Assembly (NCBI GenBank): GCA_014763515.1
Contig: JACXVH010000039.1
Location: 1-10,509, forward strand
Source of the DNA: Flavobacteriaceae bacterium
GTDB taxonomy: Bacteria > Bacteroidota > Bacteroidia > Flavobacteriales > Flavobacteriaceae
Direction: 5' to 3'
Length of the DNA: 10,509 bases
The translations under genes were made by a program, and so were the position numbers. The notes below the pieces were generated by a model, which saw only the letters and a list, made by a program, of their open reading frames with translations, did not search any database and had not been told where the DNA came from. This document shows positions 7,079 through 10,509 of this stretch, piece by piece. Position 1 is the stretch's first letter, and the number at the start of each line of letters is the position of its first letter.

Positions 7079-7423
7079 TTATTTTAGAATTTTATCAATT
7101 AATTCTTTTGGTCGAGCCACTACAGCCTTGTTTTCTTTTACAACAATAGGTCTTTCAATTAGTTTAGGATGCTCAAGTAAAACATCAATTAGTTCTTCAT
7201 CACTTAATTCTTTTCCTTTATAATTTTCGGTCCATTCCTTTTCTTTTGTTCTTACTAAGTCAATAGGTTTATAATTCAGTTTTTTTAAAACATCTTTTAG
7301 TTCTGCTTTAGTAAAGGGTTCATCAAGATATTTACGTATCACAATTTCTTCATTTAAATTTTCAACAAAGCTTAAACCCTCTCTTGATTTGGTACATCTT
7401 GGATTATGGTAAATAGTTATCAT
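7079..7423 (-). CDS. arsC: ArsC-family arsenate reductase (glutaredoxin-coupled type)
   Basis: A 114-residue thioredoxin-fold protein of the ArsC family, which reduces arsenate to arsenite via a cysteine that is recycled by glutathione and glutaredoxin. The active-site loop HNPRCTKSR places the catalytic cysteine at residue 10. The three arginines that bind the oxyanion in plasmid R773 ArsC have counterparts at Arg58 (DLVRTKE), Arg91 (LIERPIV) and Arg104 (VVARPKE). The length is that of short ArsC proteins (about 115 against 141 in R773). No CxxC is present, which argues against Spx. No arsenite pump (arsB or acr3) or arsR lies in the window, so resistance as an operon is not shown; chromosomal orphan ArsC homologues may have a different redox role. 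It starts at ATG 7423, divergent from the CPBP protease gene across 55 bases. Confidence 0.9.
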   Translation of the reverse strand: MITIYHNPRCTKSREGLSFVENLNEEIVIRKYLDEPFTKAELKDVLKKLNYKPIDLVRTKEKEWTENYKGKELSDEELIDVLLEHPKLIERPIVVKENKAVVARPKELIDKILK

Positions 7424-7437
7424 ATTTAATTTTTATA

Positions 7438-7445
7438 CAAATTTA
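7438..7445 (-). promoter_or_regulatory. -7 promoter element (TAAATTTG) for arsC
   Basis: The minus strand reads TAAATTTG, an exact TAnnTTTG match ending 14 bases before the arsC start, so the leader would be very short. No TTG appears at the expected distance upstream, so only the -7 half is supported. The match is to an AT-rich motif in AT-rich DNA and could be chance. Confidence 0.35.
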
Positions 7446-7450
7446 AAAAA

Positions 7451-7463
7451 TACTACATTAGTA
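7451..7463. repeat. Short palindrome in the arsC/CPBP divergent intergenic region
   Basis: TACTA-CAT-TAGTA is a perfect 5-bp inverted repeat with a 3-base spacer. It sits midway in the 55-base gap between the two divergent starts, 6 bases upstream (on the minus strand) of the putative arsC -7 element. The position suits an operator, but a palindrome this short arises easily by chance in AT-rich DNA. Confidence 0.25.
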
Positions 7464-7478
7464 GAAATTTTATTTGAA

Positions 7479-8366
7479 ATGTATATTGAACAAATTAAAA
7501 AGTTTAAGCCCGAGTTATTTCTTTATTTTATAGTTCCGTTTTGTTTTTTAGCCTTAATGGCTTGGAATTATGTAGCATCTATGGATATGGATACTAATGA
7601 AGTTATTCATCAATCTATTAATATGTTAGGAGTAAATGGAACTTTTCTAATTATGGTTGGTCCACTTGCAATTGGATTATTTATTGTGTTAATATGGACC
7701 AAATTTATTCAGCGAATTCCCATTACCGCATTAACAACATCGAGACCAAAAATTGACTGGAAACGCGTTTTTCTCTCGTTTTTCTTGTGGGGAACTATTA
7801 CCGCAACCATGATTTATATTTCATATTTAACCACGCCAGAGAATTTTATATGGAATTTTAAGCTCGATAAGTTTTTAATCTTTTTGATAATTGCTATAAT
7901 TTTTATTCCAATGCAAACCAGTTTTGAAGAATATTTGTTCAGAGCGCACATGATGCAAGGAATTGGTTTAGCTACAAATTCAAGATTGATTCCTTTATTG
8001 GTGACTTCTTTTTTATTCGGAATTATGCATGCTGCAAATCCTGAAGTAGATAAAGTAGGTTGGGTAATTATGATTTATTACATTGGAACAGGCTTATTTT
8101 TAGGAATAATAACTTTAATGGATGAAGGTCTTGAATTAGCGCTTGGTTTTCATGCGGCAAATAATTTAATAAGTGCTTTATTAGTAACTGCAGATTGGAC
8201 AGCTTTTCAAACACATTCTATTTTTAAAGATGTTTCTGAACCTTCAGCCAGATTTGAAATTTTTACACCAATTTTCATAGTGTTTCCAATACTGTTCTTT
8301 ATTTTTTCAAAAATTTATGGATGGAAAAATTGGCAAGCAAAACTTTTTGGTAAACTAACAAATTAA
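7479..8366 (+). CDS. CPBP (CAAX-type, Rce1-like) intramembrane protease
   Basis: A 295-residue multi-pass membrane protein of the CPBP/ABI family, glutamate-dependent intramembrane proteases related to eukaryotic Rce1. All conserved motifs are present: EExxxR as E150-E151-YLF-R155, FxxxH as F180-GIM-H184, and HxxxN as H225-AAN-N229. Hydrophobic segments occur near residues 13-29, 54-73, 97-117, 131-145, 168-185, 195-213 and 262-278. The long hydrophilic loop at 239-260 follows the last catalytic motif. Bacterial members have been linked to peptide maturation, bacteriocin immunity or unknown processing; no precursor peptide or bacteriocin gene is seen nearby, so the substrate is unknown. The start ATG follows an A-rich leader. 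The menE start lies 3 bases after its stop, so the pair is probably cotranscribed. I could not find a convincing promoter in the 55 bases upstream. Confidence 0.92.
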   Translation: MYIEQIKKFKPELFLYFIVPFCFLALMAWNYVASMDMDTNEVIHQSINMLGVNGTFLIMVGPLAIGLFIVLIWTKFIQRIPITALTTSRPKIDWKRVFLSFFLWGTITATMIYISYLTTPENFIWNFKLDKFLIFLIIAIIFIPMQTSFEEYLFRAHMMQGIGLATNSRLIPLLVTSFLFGIMHAANPEVDKVGWVIMIYYIGTGLFLGIITLMDEGLELALGFHAANNLISALLVTADWTAFQTHSIFKDVSEPSARFEIFTPIFIVFPILFFIFSKIYGWKNWQAKLFGKLTN

Positions 8367-8369
8367 ATT

Positions 8370-9422
8370 ATGATTCCGCATTATAAAAACATACATAACT
8401 TATTCAAAATTAATGGATTTCATCCTACAACAGAAACTTTATTTCAGCTTTCTTATAGTTTTATAAAAGAAGGTGAAGACTTTGAAAAACAAATTGGAAA
8501 TTTCCTATTAGATTGGTTGGATAATAAAGATTTTATTGAAACTGAAACCTCTGGAAGTACGGGGAAACCAAAGCTTATAAAAATGCAAAAACAAGCAATG
8601 GTAAATTCGGCAATTGCAACAGGTAATTTTTTTGATTTACATCCAGGAAATAAAGCGTTGCATTGTTTACCAACGAAATATATTGCAGGAAAAATGATGT
8701 TAGTTCGAGCAATAATTCTAGGATTAGAAATCGATTTGGTTAATCCTGCTGGGAAAATGTTTGGGAAATTACATACCGAATACGATTTTGCCGCTATGGT
8801 TCCATTACAAGTTGAGAACAATCTTGAAAATTTACAACATATTAAAAAGTTAATTATTGGTGGTGTTGCTCCTTCAGCTGAAGTGGTAAATAAACTAAAA
8901 AAACTTCCTTCAACTAAGGTTTACGAAACTTATGGAATGACCGAAACAATTACGCATATTGCGGCAAAAGAAATTGGTAAACCATATTTTAAATTAATGG
9001 AAGGTGTTTCAATTTCGTTAAATGATAAAGATTGTTTAGTAATAAAAGCGCCAAGAATAAGCGAAGAAGCTATTGTAACTAATGATTTGGTTGAAATTAA
9101 ATCTAAAAATCAATTTAAATGGTTAGGACGAATCGATCATGTAATTAATTCTGGTGGAGTTAAAATTATTCCTGAAGTTATAGAAGAAAAATTATCGAAT
9201 AAGATTAAAGAGAAGTATTTTATTGCTTCAAAACCAGATAATAAATTGGGAGAAAAGGTAATTTTAGTAGTAGAAGGAAATGAAAAATCTATCTTAGATA
9301 CTAAAGTTTTTGACGGATTAGAAAAGTATGAGCAACCTAAAGAAGTTGTTTACGTTAAAAAGTTTAAAATGACTCCAACTGATAAAATAAATAGAAGCGC
9401 TACTTTAAGATTGATTATTTAG
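8370..9422 (+). CDS. menE: Compact MenE-like o-succinylbenzoate-CoA ligase (AMP-forming)
   Basis: A 350-residue member of the ANL adenylating superfamily. MenE activates o-succinylbenzoate to its CoA thioester, a cytoplasmic step of menaquinone synthesis, the quinone expected in flavobacteria. The core motifs are in order: P-loop TSGSTGKPK (60-68), YGMTE (188-192), the TND aspartate (Asp239) that binds ribose, the hinge WLGRIDHVINSGGVKI (251-266) and the C-terminal lysine Lys339 in TPTDKINR that catalyses adenylation. The chain is about 100-130 residues shorter than E. coli or B. subtilis MenE, and the deficit is in front of the P-loop. The P-loop normally lies well past residue 100, so this is the short form. 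Assignment to MenE rather than another acyl-CoA synthetase is inferred from overall resemblance to flavobacterial short MenE; no other men gene is in the window. The gene starts 3 bases after the protease and its last 8 bases overlap the convergent sseB-like gene. Confidence 0.82.
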   Translation: MIPHYKNIHNLFKINGFHPTTETLFQLSYSFIKEGEDFEKQIGNFLLDWLDNKDFIETETSGSTGKPKLIKMQKQAMVNSAIATGNFFDLHPGNKALHCLPTKYIAGKMMLVRAIILGLEIDLVNPAGKMFGKLHTEYDFAAMVPLQVENNLENLQHIKKLIIGGVAPSAEVVNKLKKLPSTKVYETYGMTETITHIAAKEIGKPYFKLMEGVSISLNDKDCLVIKAPRISEEAIVTNDLVEIKSKNQFKWLGRIDHVINSGGVKIIPEVIEEKLSNKIKEKYFIASKPDNKLGEKVILVVEGNEKSILDTKVFDGLEKYEQPKEVVYVKKFKMTPTDKINRSATLRLII

Positions 9423-9852
9423 CAATACTTCTCCCTAAAACAAACATTGTATCTTGATTGCTATCGATTACGATTTTTTCAATTCCGTTTTGCATAGCAA
9501 TATCTAAAACATCTTTTGCAGGAAGTGAAGCAAAAGGTTTTGTTTCGTTTGCCCAATTCATCAATGTTTGTTGCGAAGTGAAAGCACCTAATATTTTTTG
9601 ACCATCAACCTCAAAAACAGAAGTGAAAGACATTTGTGTTCCTTTTTCAATAGTTGACCAACCTTCTTCGTTTCTATCTTTTCCAACAATGGGTTCTGTC
9701 GTAGGAATCAATAAAAAAGCATTGTTGCCTTGCAATTCGTTAAAAACAGCCATAAAGGTTTCTTGAGTTTGATTGTTTTGAAACGCTTTAATGGTCGCTA
9801 GTAAGTTGGTATTATTAGGTTGAAATTCGAATTCTGTATTAGATGTACTCAT
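9415..9852 (-). CDS. SseB N-terminal-domain protein
   Basis: A 145-residue soluble protein that resembles the SseB N-terminal domain. The pattern is an N-terminal helix (about 15-28), a second helix with FMAVFNELQGNNAFLLIP (33-50), a strand-turn region leading to ILGAFTSQQTLMNWA (87-101, the most recognisable block), then LPAKDVLDIAMQNGIEKIVID (110-130) and a final strand TMFVLGR. E. coli SseB is about 260 residues with an additional C-terminal domain, absent here. The molecular function of the domain is not established; despite the name, this is unlikely to be the Salmonella type III translocon SseB. No signal peptide or membrane segment is seen. It lies 33 bases downstream of the 2H phosphoesterase on the same strand, with no promoter visible between, so an operon is likely. 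Its last 8 bases overlap menE tail to tail. Confidence 0.75.
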   Translation of the reverse strand: MSTSNTEFEFQPNNTNLLATIKAFQNNQTQETFMAVFNELQGNNAFLLIPTTEPIVGKDRNEEGWSTIEKGTQMSFTSVFEVDGQKILGAFTSQQTLMNWANETKPFASLPAKDVLDIAMQNGIEKIVIDSNQDTMFVLGRSIAK

Positions 9853-9885
9853 TTTTATATTTTATGAACTGTAAAATTAATGAAT

Positions 9886-10446
9886 TTAAAACAGACTTCC
9901 TTGGATTAATTCTTTAGATGCTTCTGCTAAAAATGGGAAAGTATCAATAATATCAAATTGTTTTCTTTCGTCATTAAAAACTCGCAAAGCAATTTTATGA
10001 CAATTAAAAGTAATATTTGGATTTACAGGAAATAGATTCTTAGCAATTTCAATTTTTTCAGGCTGAATTCTCCTACCAATCGAAATATGAGGTTCGTTAC
10101 TTTTAATTTTTACAGGATAAGGAAATTTTTGATGAACCGAAGTCATGATTTGTTTCAAATATTGTTTTGCTTCTTTATTTGGAGCTAGAAAGAAAGCGCC
10201 ATTTGGAAAAGTATCAAAATTGGTAAACTGAACTTCTTGTGGTTTAAAATATTTACTAATTTCTATTAGTTTGGTTTTTATGTTTTCCAACTCTCTTTCG
10301 TTTCGTTCAAATTCATTCACCGTAATATGTGCTAAAGAATTTTTGCTGTTATACCAACCAATTTTAGAAGCTAACAATTCTTTCATTTGTTTAACTTCTG
10401 CTATAACAGAATCGCTTGGTTGTATGACAATAGAGTAGGTTTTCAT
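9886..10446 (-). CDS. 2H phosphoesterase (2'-5' RNA ligase / LigT-YjcG-like)
   Basis: A 186-residue 2H superfamily protein. The two catalytic HxT/S motifs are intact and spaced as expected: HIT (His40-Thr42, in SLAHITVNEF) and HIS (His120-Ser122, in EPHISIGRR). Family members cleave or form 2'-5' phosphodiester links or open 2',3'-cyclic phosphates at RNA ends; which reaction this one performs cannot be read from the sequence. The size and layout suit YjcG- and LigT-like bacterial proteins (roughly 170-190 residues). It has no signal peptide or membrane segment, so it is cytoplasmic. It starts at ATG 10446 and is the first gene of a likely two-gene unit with the SseB-domain protein. The C-terminal tail (about 172-186, ending GSLF) extends past the fold and is not recognised. 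Confidence 0.88.
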   Translation of the reverse strand: MKTYSIVIQPSDSVIAEVKQMKELLASKIGWYNSKNSLAHITVNEFERNERELENIKTKLIEISKYFKPQEVQFTNFDTFPNGAFFLAPNKEAKQYLKQIMTSVHQKFPYPVKIKSNEPHISIGRRIQPEKIEIAKNLFPVNPNITFNCHKIALRVFNDERKQFDIIDTFPFLAEASKELIQGSLF

Positions 10447-10482
10447 TTATTTTTAAATACAAGTTTTAAATTTCTCTATTTA

Positions 10483-10490
10483 CAAAGTAA
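10483..10490 (-). promoter_or_regulatory. Possible -7 element (TTACTTTG) for the 2H phosphoesterase gene
   Basis: The minus strand reads TTACTTTG, one mismatch from TAnnTTTG, 36 bases upstream of the ATG at 10446. The matching -33 box would fall at or beyond the window end, so it cannot be tested here. Confidence 0.28.
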
Positions 10491-10509
10491 TGTTTATAAA
10501 TATATATAC

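Noticed and set aside
8453..8821. Minus-strand open frame of 122 codons opposite menE.
   Set aside because: It is antisense to the adenylation motifs of menE and resembles no protein I know.
1..10509. CRISPR array, insertion sequence, tRNA/rRNA, toxin-antitoxin, phage or defence genes.
   Set aside because: No direct-repeat array, terminal inverted repeats, transposase, tRNA cloverleaf or defence-protein motif was found by reading the window.

Overview
The window looks like chromosomal housekeeping DNA from a member of the Bacteroidota, most likely a Flavobacterium-like species in the Flavobacteriaceae. The supporting signs are a strongly AT-rich composition, Bacteroidota-type promoter elements (TAnnTTTG) rather than sigma-70 boxes, start codons preceded by A-rich leaders instead of strong Shine-Dalgarno sequences, a CarboxypepD-plug-barrel outer membrane protein, and a compact MenE of the kind I associate with flavobacteria. 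The assignment rests on recognised protein families and promoter style, not on a database search.

Layout, left to right. Positions 1-963 (minus) hold the 5' 321 codons of hutI (imidazolonepropionase, histidine degradation), cut by the window edge. Divergent from it is a tight two-gene unit, 1034-2798 (plus): a CorA magnesium/cobalt transporter, best read from a TTG start, and a DUF1003 membrane protein one base downstream. This unit converges with fumC (class II fumarase, minus, 2807-4189). The 326-base gap 4190-4515 between fumC and the next large gene is not empty. It holds a Bacteroidota-type promoter, a 55-codon single-pass membrane protein (4303-4470) and a bidirectional hairpin terminator. 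Next on the minus strand is an 819-residue TonB-receptor-like outer membrane beta-barrel protein (4516-6975), and behind it arsC (7079-7423). Divergent from arsC is a two-gene unit on the plus strand: a CPBP/Rce1-type intramembrane protease (7479-8366) and a compact MenE-like acyl-CoA synthetase (8370-9422). The end of menE overlaps by 8 bases a convergent minus-strand pair: an SseB N-terminal-domain protein (9415-9852) and a 2H phosphoesterase of the LigT/YjcG type (9886-10446). The last 63 bases are upstream DNA of that pair.

How the genes work together. Several are core metabolism: fumarase for the TCA cycle, MenE for menaquinone, HutI for histidine to glutamate. CorA plus DUF1003 is the most convincing functional pair, suggesting an accessory role for DUF1003 in divalent cation handling or membrane organisation. 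The rest are neighbours without a clear common pathway. I found no CRISPR array, insertion sequence, tRNA, rRNA, phage gene, toxin-antitoxin pair or defence island. I do not see an obvious undescribed multi-gene system. The most overlooked item is the small membrane protein in the fumC-outer membrane protein gap; the non-ATG start of corA is the main annotation correction.
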